A DNA stretch of 64,000 bases, from assembly GCA_963971405.1 (NCBI GenBank), contig OZ020493.1:2790001-2854000 (forward strand), read 5' to 3'. The translations under genes and the position numbers were made by a program. Origin of the DNA: Psococerastis gibbosa (lineage: Eukaryota > Arthropoda > Insecta > Psocodea > Psocidae). Position 1 is the stretch's first letter. Each line of letters starts with the position of its first letter. The notes under the pieces were generated by a model. It was not told the DNA's origin. It did no database searches and was given only the letters and a program-made list of their open reading frames with translations. Shown piece by piece: positions 1 through 11,035 of this stretch.

Positions 1-1601
1 ACGTGGTTCCCAACAATGGCATTTAAATGGAATTTTACGGATTTTACACCTGCTTCCCAAACACCACCCCAGTGTGGAGCGGCAGGAGGGTTGAACTGCC
101 ACTGAACTTCTTTGGTAGACAGCGCATTTTGTACTGACGCTGACTCGTGAATGTCTTTTAAGATCTTCGATGCAGCGGTAAAGTTAGTACCCCGGTCACT
201 GAACATTATAGACGGTGTGGAACGCCGTGCACAAAGACGCTGAAAGGCGGCCAAGAAGGCATCAGCTGATAAACTTGACGTAAGCTCCAAGTGTAGGGCT
301 CGCGTGCTCATGCAGATAAACAAACATATGTACCCCTTATAGTGGCGTGTCCCCCGGCTAAGGTAGGTGCGTAAGTTAATGGGACCGGCAAAATCAACCC
401 CACAACGCTGGAAAGGTCGTGAAACTGTGGTAACACGGCAGCGAGGAAGATCAGCCATTAACTGGGTGGCAGCCTGCGCCCGAAGACGAGTACATGTCGC
501 GCATGTGCGCGTGATGAATCGCGTTAGATTACGGAGCCCGGGGACGTGGTATGACTGAAGGGCGATCGCTGCCAACAACTGGGGCCCCGCATGTTCACTC
601 ATCACATGCAGGTTTCTGACGATCAGCTTCGTAGCTGGATGCGCATAGGGTAGTACAATTGGGTGCCGAGTTGACTCAGGGAGCTCGGAGTTGCGCAGAC
701 GGCCGCCTACTCTTACTATGCGTTCGTTGTCCAAAAAGGGTGCCAGTTTGAACAGTGAGGACGAACGACCGACAGGCTTTCCTGCGACCAACCGTTCGAT
801 TTCCTCGTAGTATACTTCGCGTTGAATCATTCGCAGCATGGTGAACCGAGCCTTGGTAATTTCCGGTCCTCTGATGGGGCCCTGGGGTCTCTGCACTACC
901 GGAGTAATGGCTCGTTGAACGTAAGCAATTACTCGCAGTGTCTTGGATAGTCGTTCATATCGCGTCAGTAAAGGAATTGCCTTGGCCGCCACTAACAATA
1001 CGAGTTTGGAGGGGCGAGCCTCCGGAGCATTGACCCCCATATTAGGGTCCGGGGGCCACTTGTTTGACGTTAGCCATTGCGGACCACGCCACCACAGTTC
1101 ACTATCCCTCAATTCGGAGGATGAACATGGCCGGGTTGCGATATCTGCCGGGTTCTCCTCGGACGGAACATAATGCCAACTGTGTGGTGGAATGAGATCT
1201 TGCACCGCTTTCACCCGATGTGCTACGAACGTGTTCCATTTGCTTGGATGCGCCCGCAACCAAGCAAGCACGATTGTGGAGTCCGTGAATACTGCTGAAT
1301 TATGCTTCACTTGAATCGCGCTTGACACCTTGTCCATCAGCTTAGCTAGCAGCACCGCACCACACAACTCCAGACGAGGGAGTGTAAGGGGTCGAAAAGG
1401 AGCTACCTTTGTTTTAGCCGCTATAAAACTAACTGTGTGGCTTCCGTCGATTAACTCTTGTTTGATGTAAATCACGGCTGCATAAGCTGCCTCACTTGCG
1501 TCACAAAAACCACAAAGTGTTGTCATTGCGGCGGAGGGTTCGTAGACCTTCCGAGGAATAGAAATATACCTAGTTTCTGCGGCATTTTGCATGATCTCCA
1601 C
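1..1601 (-). CDS. RNase H and integrase part of Pao A pol (partial)
   Basis: This continues the upstream gag-pol frame after the TAG at 1602-1604 and runs off the window edge. I translated samples across the stretch and met no further stop. RNase H shows LCGFCDASEAAYAA (about 1480-1520) and SEENPADIATR (about 1150). The integrase zinc-binding region has CATCTRLRAQ (about 485). The DDE core has VDFAGP (about 395), SDRGTNF (about 190) and GGVWEAGVKS (about 45), so all three acidic residues are present. Integrase would insert element cDNA into chromosomal DNA. Apart from the one nonsense codon this pol looks intact, which suggests a fairly young copy. The C-terminus is missing only because the window ends. 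Confidence 0.8.
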   Translation of the reverse strand, partial: MEIMQNAAETRYISIPRKVYEPSAAMTTLCGFCDASEAAYAAVIYIKQELIDGSHTVSFIAAKTKVAPFRPLTLPRLELCGAVLLAKLMDKVSSAIQVKHNSAVFTDSTIVLAWLRAHPSKWNTFVAHRVKAVQDLIPPHSWHYVPSEENPADIATRPCSSSELRDSELWWRGPQWLTSNKWPPDPNMGVNAPEARPSKLVLLVAAKAIPLLTRYERLSKTLRVIAYVQRAITPVVQRPQGPIRGPEITKARFTMLRMIQREVYYEEIERLVAGKPVGRSSSLFKLAPFLDNERIVRVGGRLRNSELPESTRHPIVLPYAHPATKLIVRNLHVMSEHAGPQLLAAIALQSYHVPGLRNLTRFITRTCATCTRLRAQAATQLMADLPRCRVTTVSRPFQRCGVDFAGPINLRTYLSRGTRHYKGYICLFICMSTRALHLELTSSLSADAFLAAFQRLCARRSTPSIMFSDRGTNFTAASKILKDIHESASVQNALSTKEVQWQFNPPAAPHWGGVWEAGVKSVKFHLNAIVGNH

Positions 1602-4445
1602 CTAACGAGAGGAAAGGGCAGTTGGAAGGGTAGAATCCCAGGTGAGAGTATTGTCGGCCCATAGACGTTGGACAAATATTTTTGCGCACGAGAGAACGGG
1701 TGACGTCCATCCAATTGGGTCAAAGAATCGCCCGAGGTCACTAAGTACGGTGCGCTTTGTTGTTCTGCTGCGATTTATAGGCGTAGTCGTCTCCAGCGCG
1801 AGCATGTCATTGGCGGTACACCAGCGAATTCCCAAAGTTTTGGTATCTGCGGCGATGATTGTCTCTGGATGTTCAGTCGCTATTGCCGTGAGATTGGAGG
1901 CCCATTTATGGAGTGTGAACCCCGCATTACCCAACAGCTCCTCAATTTGATGCCGGAGATTCTGTAATTCGAGTTGTGATTGCCCCCCAGTGAGGAGGTC
2001 ATCCACGTAGAAATCGTTAATGATTCTATTTGCTGCGGCCGGCATGAACTCTTGCGCTCTATTTCCTACTTCTTGCAGTGCCCGAGTGGCGAGATAGGCT
2101 GCCGGTTTTGTGCCCCAAGTGACTGTGGTCAGCTCGTATTCCTGAATTGGATCGGAGGGTGTGTCACGCCAGAGAATTCGCTGTAATGAATGATCGGTAC
2201 GGTGTACGTTAACTTGTCTATACATTTGTACCACGTCGGCTGTCACAGCGTATTTCCAAATGCGAAACCTTACAAGAATATCAAACAGGTCCCTTTGAAT
2301 CCGGGGTCCATTTCGCAACTCGTCGTTTAGGGATCGACCGTTAGAGGTCTTCGTGGACGCATCGAAAACAACCCGTAACTTACCCGCTTGGTTCAACACT
2401 CCATGGTGGGGAATGTAGACAGCGCTATCATTTGGTGCGGCCAGTGTAAGGTGGCCTTGAATCCAAAAATCATTCATTACCTCTCGGTATCTGGCAGCGT
2501 ATGTGGTATCCTTCGCCAGTTTACGTTCTAGGCCTTGGAGCCGAGCCAACGCCATTCTTTTGCTGTCACCTAGATTCGGAGGGTCATGCAATTTTGGGAT
2601 ACGAACGCAGAAGCGTCCCGAAGGTTCCACGATGGTCGTCTCCTGGAACAACTCTTCCACGTACTGTTCCTCCTCGGTGTATATGGGAGTTGAGGGGAAG
2701 TTCTCAACCTCAAAGAATCGACCAAGAGTCTCCCAAGTCTGGGGCACTTCTCCGGTGACTGCATGCACGTGGTGAGTCACCTGTCCACCTGAATGAGTTT
2801 GAGAAACAGGGCCCTGTAATACCCAGCCGAGTGTTGAGTTCTGTGCACAAGGGGCACCAGGTACTCGCTTGATTTCGGGCAACAGAATGTTATGTAGAAT
2901 GTCCGCCCCCAGTAAAACGTCTATTTTGCCTGGGATGCCGTACGTTGGGTCGGCGAGAAGAAGCCCTCGCAAATGAGGCCATTCCTCGTTAACGGCCATT
3001 GATGGTACTGAGCCTGTAATTTTGGGTAACGCGTACGCGGTGATTGTGGTGGCATAGCTACCGTCCATGGATGTAATGGGCAAGTCAACCAGCTCACTGA
3101 GCCTTTGCTCTCTCCCGCCCGCGACTGAAATGTATCCTTCCGTTGGCCTTGTCGGTAGGCGCAGTACGTGCAATGCCTCCTTTACTACGAGCGAAGTCGT
3201 TGAACCTCCGTCCAACAAGGCTCTTAACTGTACACGAGACCCGTCAAAGGCCGTAACATGTATGATGGCGGTTTGTAACAGAACGGTTTTCTTGTTTAGA
3301 ACATGGGTTGCTTTCTGTTCTACTCCCCGAGGATGTAACGTGGTGTTGTGTCTCCCGTTACATATCTTGCAATTGCTTGCCGATTTACACTCTTTAAGTG
3401 TATGCCCCCCGATAATGCAATTAGAACACAGCTTGTGCTTACTTACCAGAATGTGCCTTTCGGCGAGTGTGGCTTTGAGATAGATAGGGCATCGGTAAAT
3501 ATGATGCTCGAGCGAACATTCTGGACACCTTGGGGGAGGAAGAAATTGCCGCAGCGTGGAGGCCTTGGTTGCAGAATCGATGATAGGGGCTGTCACAGCG
3601 GAATTCATGGGACGGATGGGCACCGTATAGTTAATCCTGGCCTGTCTCTGGAGGAACTCGATCAACGAGACCGTGGACGGTACCCTGTCGTCAGGGAGAG
3701 ACCGCTCAAAGTCAGCTTGCAGCTGTCGATCACATTTATCCAAAATTAAAGAGTTCCAAATGTAGTCACTCTCCTCTGGGTTTAGCCCCAAGATTCGGAG
3801 AGTTCCAAACCCTTCTTGAAAAGTGTCTATTATCTTTTGAATGTCCGCTGTTCTCGGTTCATTAAATAGCTTGCGTAATGTGTCAGTCACGTTAAGCCTG
3901 ACATTTGTGTACCGAGCTTGCAGTATTTTCCAAGCCTCGTCAAAGGCAAACCCCGACCCGGGCTGTATGTTTTGAATGATGGCTTTGGCACTACCTTCCA
4001 TAGCATTCTGCAGGTACTCCAGTTTGTCTTCGTCCGGTGTATTTGGGTACCTTTGCATCAGTCTACTAAACTTGGCCGCAAATGCCGGCCAACGGGAGGG
4101 TTGACCATTAAAGGTAGGAACGCCTAGCTCCGGGAGTCGCGGGCCCATCCACGCGGCATTTGGTGGCGGCGTTGTGTGGGAAGGCTGTGTTGGTGGAGGT
4201 GCGAAGTCACTTCGTAGACTAATCAACTCTCCCATTGTCTTGTTGAATGTTTGATCGAGATTATTCTTTTCGTCCGCTTCACAAATCGACAGTAATGCCA
4301 AGTGGTTGGCCACCAACTTGTCAAGTAGCTCCCCGACATGTTTTATATGAATTGGGTAGCTGTGTATGGGGTAATTCGAGAAACCCCGCTGCAAAATGCC
4401 CATTTGTATCAAAATAATGTCACGATCACGCAATAACGCTTCCAT
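1602..4445 (-). CDS. Gag-protease-reverse transcriptase polyprotein, Pao A
   Basis: A 947-codon ATG-started frame. Residues about 100-275 look like the DUF1759 gag domain of Pao elements (LPELGVPTFNGQ near 104). Cys/His knuckles lie at about 307-371. The protease active site reads LLDGGSTTSL near 411, with DGG where retropepsins usually have DTG or DSG. Reverse transcriptase follows, with RVVFDAS near 691 and the catalytic YVDD at 813-816. The frame ends at TAG 1602-1604, and the same frame stays open below that point, so this is a nonsense codon rather than the natural end. The protein would form virus-like particles and copy element RNA in the cytoplasm. Overlapping plus-strand ORFs are shadows. 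Confidence 0.85.
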   Translation of the reverse strand: MEALLRDRDIILIQMGILQRGFSNYPIHSYPIHIKHVGELLDKLVANHLALLSICEADEKNNLDQTFNKTMGELISLRSDFAPPPTQPSHTTPPPNAAWMGPRLPELGVPTFNGQPSRWPAFAAKFSRLMQRYPNTPDEDKLEYLQNAMEGSAKAIIQNIQPGSGFAFDEAWKILQARYTNVRLNVTDTLRKLFNEPRTADIQKIIDTFQEGFGTLRILGLNPEESDYIWNSLILDKCDRQLQADFERSLPDDRVPSTVSLIEFLQRQARINYTVPIRPMNSAVTAPIIDSATKASTLRQFLPPPRCPECSLEHHIYRCPIYLKATLAERHILVSKHKLCSNCIIGGHTLKECKSASNCKICNGRHNTTLHPRGVEQKATHVLNKKTVLLQTAIIHVTAFDGSRVQLRALLDGGSTTSLVVKEALHVLRLPTRPTEGYISVAGGREQRLSELVDLPITSMDGSYATTITAYALPKITGSVPSMAVNEEWPHLRGLLLADPTYGIPGKIDVLLGADILHNILLPEIKRVPGAPCAQNSTLGWVLQGPVSQTHSGGQVTHHVHAVTGEVPQTWETLGRFFEVENFPSTPIYTEEEQYVEELFQETTIVEPSGRFCVRIPKLHDPPNLGDSKRMALARLQGLERKLAKDTTYAARYREVMNDFWIQGHLTLAAPNDSAVYIPHHGVLNQAGKLRVVFDASTKTSNGRSLNDELRNGPRIQRDLFDILVRFRIWKYAVTADVVQMYRQVNVHRTDHSLQRILWRDTPSDPIQEYELTTVTWGTKPAAYLATRALQEVGNRAQEFMPAAANRIINDFYVDDLLTGGQSQLELQNLRHQIEELLGNAGFTLHKWASNLTAIATEHPETIIAADTKTLGIRWCTANDMLALETTTPINRSRTTKRTVLSDLGRFFDPIGWTSPVLSCAKIFVQRLWADNTLTWDSTLPTALSSR

Positions 4446-4728
4446 TGTAACACGATATATACTATACGAAAATACGATTACGAAATAACAAACTTACTAT
4501 TTACGAACACGAAACGACACGAAAATTATGAATACCGACCACGAACTTACGACGGAAATGAAATGGCGACATGCACGAACTTCTTACGACGCGCAATAAA
4601 TTACGACTACCTAGATGCTAACCTATACCTATGTTATACACGACAAAAATAAACACCGCTAAATTACGACAATCCTTTACTACCTACTCCCATTCCAGTC
4701 ACGTCACACACCAGAAAAAATTAACATC

Positions 4729-4746
4729 CTGGCTCGTAGAGGACCA
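4729..4746 (-). other. Candidate tRNA primer-binding site of Pao A
   Basis: Read on the minus strand it begins TGGTCC and contains ACGAGCCAG. The same pattern lies directly next to the well-delimited LTR of Pao B (23397-23412), which supports the call. It sits about 280 bp upstream of the gag ATG. I could not name the primer tRNA. Confidence 0.5.
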
Positions 4747-4751
4747 TAACT

Positions 4752-5539
4752 GAGCGCGCTGGAATTGGATAAGTAAGTAGTAAGACGTTTTGCGTTAGAC
4801 TAACTTGTATTTTTCTAATTCTATTTCTACAAAGTACAAACTTAAACCTAGAGGGGTGCGTTACAAGAGGGGTGAGCCTGACCCTCATTCGGCCACCCGG
4901 AATTCATACCTCCGCGTCGCTGTACCTATTGTCTGTTGTTGTTGGCCAACGGGCCTCAACAATTCTAAAACGAAAGTTTCTTTATTCCAGGACAAGCTTG
5001 TCCTTGTTAGGGCCCTCCGTGACCATGGACGGATCCAGCATTGATTCATGGGGGGGGGGGGGGCGGGCGACATGGGTGGCGAAGATAGGGGGGGGGGGGG
5101 ATAGAGCTGAGAATTAAAATAATTATTAACACGAAATGACACTTTTATAACATATTGTTATACTTCGAAATCTAGCCTGTGACTGCATTTTTTAAATAAA
5201 TCCAAACTTGTTCAGGAGAAGACGTCAGATTGCGATGAATACAGGTATTCAGCAAGCCAAGCTGTTCAATCTATCCTGGTTCGTTCGCTGGCGTTTTTGA
5301 TCGGCGTAAGCATGAAAACACTCTTTTGGCAGTTGCTACTGAAACTGCCAACAAATTTTCTACAAACAATTTTCAGCTGGAAAGAGAGTTGCCTGAGCCA
5401 ATGCCCCGAAGATATCATCAGGCCGATTTTCTTGCCGCAACCACATTTGCCGCCAAAGTTTTAAGTCTCCCTCCCAACTTGATGAAAAATCGGCCAGTAT
5501 GGGTGAGAAGTGGTCGATGACACATTTCCTCCTCGGCTC
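4752..5539. other. No gene recognised; probable Pao A LTR plus poly-G tracts
   Basis: The first few hundred bases should include the Pao A 5' LTR, but without the second LTR its limits cannot be set. Runs of 11 or more G occur near 5051-5065 and 5089-5100. No reading frame here resembles a known protein. Confidence 0.4.
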
Positions 5540-5960
5540 ATCGTTCTCATGGACGTACGCAGTTAAACAATTAGATTTTACAGGTGATGAATGCAAATTC
5601 ACACAAGGAGGGCCCGGAGGTCTCCCCCGGGTGAAACTATTTGAGAAATAGACCTGAAAATTGAAATATTGGGGTTTTAGGCATTTTTTGGAGCAGGTAC
5701 AATTTGATTTTCCGGGCGATGAGTATAATTGCATACAAGAGGGGGCCGGTAGTGGTAGCAGGTAACGTTCAAATTTTACAGGCGATGAATTAAGCAGTTG
5801 CAAACAAGGGGTCTCCTTCGGTTGAAATTTTTTGAAAAATAGGGCTGAAATAGTGAGGTTTTACGCATTTTGAGAGCAGTAACACTTAGATTTTAGGGGT
5901 GAAGAATATAACCGCAAACAAGAAAATTGACCTGAAATAAGTAGTGCGATTTTACGCCTT
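5540..5960. repeat. Dispersed G-rich repeat with internal subunits of about 65-130 bp
   Basis: Four degenerate subunits begin near 5575, 5705, 5772 and 5888. Each has ATTTTACAGG-like sequence, GATGAAT, an ACAAG(G)n block followed by GGTCTCC, then a TGAAA block leading to GGTTTTACGCATTTT. The same building blocks recur near 30340-30560, 52440-52770, 53050-53120 and 60270-60500. This matches the interior of a non-autonomous hAT family. No protein is encoded. Confidence 0.6.
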
Positions 5961-6474
5961 TGGTAGCAAACATTTTTAATTTTATTAAATTATTATTTAT
6001 TGAATAAATAGGCCCCAAATGCCGATTTTTAACACAAATCATGGGGCTTTAAGGCTGTAAGTGGTCGCCTTGGCCTTAATGTGTGGGGCGCCCCTGGACA
6101 AAAGAGAGTTTAACCTCTCTTGAGACATTGCGGTTCGCAAAATCCGTCGTTTCGTCGAATATAACTGAAAAATATTTGGCTTCATTCACGCGTTGTATAA
6201 TTTTTTTTTAACGATTAGCTGCCCGCAGCATTCGATGAGGACATTTTGACTGGTTTTGCTGATATATGTAGCCCGAGATGAGGATGTTTTTAAGTGTTAA
6301 TGTCCGGTATCCAGCTTCCACTCTGAACCTTTACAACAAGTTGCTTTTGTTGTCCTCAGATGCAGTATGTAACAGGTTTCCATCGTCTCGAGCTCCTCTG
6401 AATAAGATATTTTGTCACCTCCAGAAAATCACAGACTTAATTATGGGAAGTATCCGCTCCCTATTTTCCATTAT
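5961..6474. other. No gene recognised
   Basis: AT-rich sequence containing the lower part of the LINE ORF2 remnant, which becomes unreadable below about 6475 on the minus strand. Plus-strand frames here look like shadows of that remnant. Confidence 0.4.
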
Positions 6475-6719
6475 CTTATGCAATCGTGATGTTTCAATAA
6501 CATTTCGTATTGTTCATGTGTGGTATCGTTTTGCGATTAATCTGGGCCGACCCTCCAAAGCCATCTGCCCTGTCATCCCGCAGGATGTCATATTGTCTAT
6601 ACGAGATATTGCGTTTTGGGCTAAGCCAAGTCTCACTGATAAACGCTATGTCAATGTGCTGGTCCAGCAAAACTTGCTCAACATCATCCTTTTTGTTCCA
6701 TAGGGAACGTGCATTAAAT
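6475..6719 (-). pseudogene. LINE ORF2 endonuclease fragment (jockey/I-like)
   Basis: The minus-strand translation from about 6719 downward gives FNARSLWNKKDDVEQ, then DIAFISETWLSP, then RQYDILRDDRADGFGGSA. This is the N-terminal half of the APE-type endonuclease of jockey/I/CR1 LINEs, including the ETWL signature with the metal-binding Glu. A stop occurs near 6490, after which no LINE sequence is readable, so the reverse transcriptase is absent. The endonuclease would nick target DNA for target-primed reverse transcription. It lies downstream of the ORF1 remnant at 7186-8533 on the same strand, the natural order. Loss of the 3' part is unusual for a LINE, whose copies are normally 5'-truncated. 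Confidence 0.75.
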
Positions 6720-7185
6720 TAAAATTAAAAGTCAGTGGGAATTTAGTCATAAGAATTAGTTAAAAATACCAAAAATACCTCCTCACTGTTACCAGGCACA
6801 CGTACACATACGTGCACACCTATAATGCATAAGCACAAGCACATGCAGACGTATGCATGCCGCATATATACAAGGATATGCATATAGGGTGTAAAGGGCG
6901 TAGACATAAACCTACATTCCGTAATTTTTATGCAGATATATGTAGTAATTATACGTAGTTAACGTAATTTAACTAAAATAGCAGTACGTATGGTACAAAC
7001 AGATTCTAATTACCAAACCTGATACTATCAGCGACGGCTGCACGTAGGCCTATTGTCTCATAATTTAATTCACAAGCCGTATCCAAATTTCCTATAAAAT
7101 TAATGACTTTCATGGCGAATTCGCAGATTTTTTCTGTGTCAGTCACAGGCTGGCTGAGAGTATTCTCAGCGCCTCTAGAAATCCC

Positions 7186-8533
7186 CTACCTTTCAGCATG
7201 ATTAGCTGAGTTGCTTAAATTTATGTAGCCACCAGGGACCTGGCGTTCTTTATAGTTATAAAAAACCTCATGGGGAATCTTCATGCCAGGTGAGATTGGG
7301 GAGCTAGGCTTCCTTTTCTTTGGCCTAAAATCTCTGTTAGGCCTAGGTGTCGGTTCAAGGTGGCCCTGAGGCCTCATTCTAGCTTGGGCTGAAGTAGTTC
7401 TTAAATAGCTGGGGTTAGCTCTTGTCAGGGGCGGAAACTGAGTAATATTGGCATTGCTAGTGTTTGACGAAAATTTACTACTATTTGCGTGTAAGACTGT
7501 GAGCCAATGGCCTGTTTTGCTTCCCAGTAACTGACGTTTGATCGCGCCATCAACTCTTTAATATTTTTTCTCACCACCAAACTTCTTGCAAAGTGTCTTA
7601 TCATTTGGTTTGTGAGCTTGTTTACAATTAATACAATGGGGTGGCTCAGAGTCACATTTATCCTTATCATTATCCTTAACCTTATCACATTTATCTTCAT
7701 TCAAAGCCCCCGAACACCGCTCACAGATTTGCTTCCCTTTGCAATTGCTAATTATATGTCCAAACCGGAAGAAGCCCCTACATTGGACAGTATTCTGGAT
7801 GAAGGGTTGCACTTTGCATAATACGAACTTTGTCAGGTAGGTGTTGCCCCCTTATAGTAAACATAACTGAGGTTGTTGGGACTCGGCTAACTGTCCCATC
7901 CTTCTGTACTTCACATCGAGTCATTCTATCTAACTGTAGTATCTCGGGTTTAACATACATTCCTATACATTCCATATTTTCCATAATTTCCTCTTTTGTG
8001 AGGGACGGATCTACCCCTCTAATAACTCCTTTCCTTCGAGTTATATGTATAGGAATGTATGCACGAAATTTGCAAGCAATTAATTTAGTACTTTTAATTA
8101 AACTGTTAGCATTGGTTAAGTTATCCATGGTAACTATAACCCTATTCCTTCCGGTTTTCTGAATACCAGTCACCCCAGGTGCAACTGAGAGGTCTAAATT
8201 ATTAAGAAGCTTACCTACTGTCATGGGGTGAAGGCGCCCCACTCCACGTGATTCACTGCCCCAGCTCTCAACAACTACAGAATAGAGACTGCTGTCAGAT
8301 AAACAATACGTATGCTGTATGCTACACACGCTTTTATCGGTACCCAAACCCTTATTGCTATTTGCTACCTGATCGGCGATAGAGCTAATGCATATGCCTA
8401 GTATTTCCATCTGCTGAGGAGGACGGGGCAGTCCCCCTCCCCCTGTCTCCGATTTATCCTCATCCTGATGCTCATGCGTATCCTCAATAAAAGGGGGGAA
8501 TTTCCCCCCACTTGTGACACTCATACCCCTCAC
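7186..8533 (-). pseudogene. LINE ORF1 (gag-like nucleic-acid-binding protein), frameshifted
   Basis: Three minus-strand frames follow one another: 7778-8533 (251 codons from ATG), 7558-7812 with Cys-rich knuckles (CRGFFRFGH...C, CERC, CINCKQAH), and 7425-7700 with the motif ELMARSNVSYWEAKQAI, typical of the end of jockey-type ORF1. The frame changes twice, so the gene is decayed. A last open stretch at 7186-7377 may be its C-terminus. The protein would coat LINE RNA. The ORF1-then-endonuclease order with the fragment at 6475-6719 identifies one element. Clade assignment (jockey versus I) is inference. Confidence 0.7.
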
Positions 8534-9398
8534 TTATTAGGCACAAGAAAAGGTTGAAAAATGCAAAAGAGCAGGGTCCAACCGCACAAACCCAATATGT
8601 CAGGGGATCGTCGCCTCTGCCCCTCTGGGATCTATATTCTAGCCATACTTATGGACGACCCGGCGGCGAAACTTGCTGAGTGCCTGTCTGGCCCAGGCCC
8701 AAAACTGCTGACGGTTTTCCGCGAAAGCGAGTGGCGTGAGACCAGACAGCCATTTTGGTGACATCGCAGACCGAGGTATTAAATAGACCCCAGAGGGACT
8801 TTGGAGGGTAGACTGAAGACGGAAGGGACAGAAGGAGGAACCTCTCAGGACTCAAGGAATATTAAGGAACTTAAATAGTCATAGTATTTGTCTTTAAATT
8901 TATGAAGTGTCGGGCACCGGCTGTATCCTATTGGTGAGTGTCTTATTATTTTAATTTAATGTAATTGTTGTATTCATTGATTGAACCTTGTCTAATAATA
9001 TTGTACCCCCAATCCTGCGACACAATAAATAGTTTAGCGATCCCCAACAGCAACAACAGCTTGCTAATACAGAAGCTAAGAGTTTAATATATCAAGAATT
9101 AATTAACGCTAACAGTTAATTTAGATCGCTAACAGTTGGTGGCAACGGTTTTCGTAACCCAGTATAATTATTATATTGCACTTGTTTAGGTTATCGTGAT
9201 TTCGTAATTATAGACATTCATTAAGTGAATTTAATATTAAAATATACCCATCCAGTATAAATTGTTAATTGAGAATTCTCTCCATACCAAAAAATTTTTT
9301 TTAAGTCACTCAAGTAGTCAATCATAAATGATAAAATAGCTTATTGCTTATGCAGTCGCAGGAATGGGTGTACTATTGTATTTAGTCGTAGTTGTATT
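8534..9398 (+). other. LINE 5' leader, then Gypsy 5' LTR and leader (limits uncertain)
   Basis: No gene is recognised. The first part is probably LINE 5' untranslated sequence. From about 8880 the sequence behaves like an LTR end: AATAAA at about 9024, then a twice-repeated GCTAACAGTT, then TGGTGGCAACGG starting at 9137, a good candidate primer-binding site for the Gypsy element whose gag starts at 9399. No matching 3' LTR was found after the integrase, so the LTR limits are not fixed. Confidence 0.4.
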
Positions 9399-10888
9399 AT
9401 GAACTCTCCAGTTCCAACGCCTAAGGAGTTAATTGATTTACTCCATGACCCCCAGACTGATATAGCCAAGTTTGCCAGATACGCAGATAGTATAAAGCCG
9501 CTGTACAGGGTACATATTAATAATCTTTTATGGTCAAACAATACGTAGGTTTATGGTGTTTTACAGGCTTCTGTAGGCACATTTGACGTAGTCTCTGCCT
9601 TGTATCGTAAGGCACTAACTTTAACCAACGAGCGTGATCATTATCAGATCAGAGCCAAAAGGCATTTATCATCCCTTTTAGTCGCAGAAAAAGCCCTAGA
9701 CATGAATTTTTTTTCAGGTCTCCCTAACCTTTCCGGTTCTCCCCAGGACCCTATGTCCGTGGGAGAATTTCTGGATAAATTTGCCATTATGGCAAAAAAT
9801 CAGAAATGGGCGGATGCCGAAAAATGTGATTACCTAATATTTAAGTTAGTTGGCAAGGCCCTAGACATAGTCCGACAATTGGATAACGCCACGGCGACAG
9901 ATTATAATTCCTTGTGCTCAGCACTGAAATCTAGTTTGACAGCACACCTGCCCTTCACAGTGGCGCTCGCGGAAATCCAGGCCACGGTCCAAAGTTTGGA
10001 CGAGCCAGTTTCAGAATTTTTGCTCCGCTTTAATAAAGTCGCGCGAAGAGTGATACAATCGAAGCCTGCTTGGCAGGCGACTTGGGATGAGATGCGGAGC
10101 GAGATACTCCTAGCCAATCTCCGCCCGGAGATTCGGCAATACTTGGTAATTAAAAAGGTCTCAAACTATGACGACCTCGTAAAAGAGGCCACTTATTTCG
10201 AACATGTTTCTGGTAGGCATTATTCCCCACAGCCGGTATCAGTTCCGGCACTAGACGTTTTCAAGAAGGAAATCGACGATTTGCTGACTAAGCGTCTGTC
10301 AGTCTTGCAAACTCCGTCCAAGGCCGACACGTACGCATTAGCTATTCATCCGGGCCAATCTGGTCCGAATCCCCAACAAACGAAAAGCTCATATGCTAAG
10401 AATCGAAATAGCAATAATAGAAATGGCCAAAATTCTCAGAATAATGGCAAGCTGGTACCAGCCTGCATCACTTGTGGCAAATTAGGCCACCACTATTTGC
10501 AATGTTACGCCAATACGCGCCCCGCAAGTATGATTAATAATAATAATAACAACGCAAATAATAATAATAGGAATAATGGTGATAATTATAATAAGAATGG
10601 TAATGGCTATAATAATTATAATAATGGCAGAGTCAACAATTTTCGCGGACGATATATTATTATAATAATAATAACCGCCAATACGGTAATGTCAATGGCT
10701 ACGGTTATAACAGTTACCCTATCCCCCGGATGTATCAGCAGTGGAATCAGCCCCAAATGCCGGCATTGCCGTGGCCACAGCCTGCAGCAGGCCCATCCAG
10801 CACCAATGTGGCTTACCTACAGGGTCCACCGGCAACCCCTCTTACCCATTCGGTCCCGGACCCGCTAACCCCGTTTCCCAACATTTAA
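9399..10888 (+). pseudogene. Gypsy Gag with one in-frame stop and a microsatellite frameshift
   Basis: The ATG at 9399 starts MNSPVPTPKELIDLL. The same frame contains TAG at 9546-9548 and then stays open through a retrotransposon capsid-like region (EFLDKFAIMAKNQKWADAEK, then LLRFNKVARRVIQ) to one CCHC knuckle, CITCGKLGHHYLQC. After that the protein is an Asn-rich linker encoded by an AAT-type microsatellite. Near 10650-10670 the frame slips within this microsatellite; the alternative frame continues with a Pro/Gln-rich tail to TAA at 10886-10888. The ORF as read without the shift ends at 10868. Gag would assemble particles and bind RNA through the knuckle. Confidence 0.7.
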
Positions 10889-11035
10889 ACTAAGCGCAGT
10901 TCCAGCGCACATTCGGGGTCCTGGAACCACCCAATACTATAATTTACAAACCCCCGCGAACGTGGTACATAATTCTAATTGTAATGCCTTATACAATAAG
11001 TTAGTTATAATAAGTTAAATGATAATACGACACAT

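Larger units (their letters stand above)
1..4751 (-). mobile_element. BEL/Pao LTR retrotransposon A, cut by the left window edge
   Basis: A minus-strand element read from a candidate primer-binding site near 4746 down to base 1. Domains come in Pao order: DUF1759-like gag, zinc knuckles, aspartic protease, reverse transcriptase, RNase H, integrase zinc-binding region and integrase core. The right limit of 4751 is only the place where the 5' LTR should end, because a TG follows the primer-binding site on the plus strand. The 3' LTR lies outside the window, so neither LTR can be delimited. One in-frame stop interrupts an otherwise open gag-pol of more than 1480 codons. Confidence 0.85.

Noticed and set aside
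10510..10680. Asn-rich tract as evidence of a separate low-complexity protein
   Set aside because: It is an AAT microsatellite inside Gypsy gag, with the frame slipping within it.
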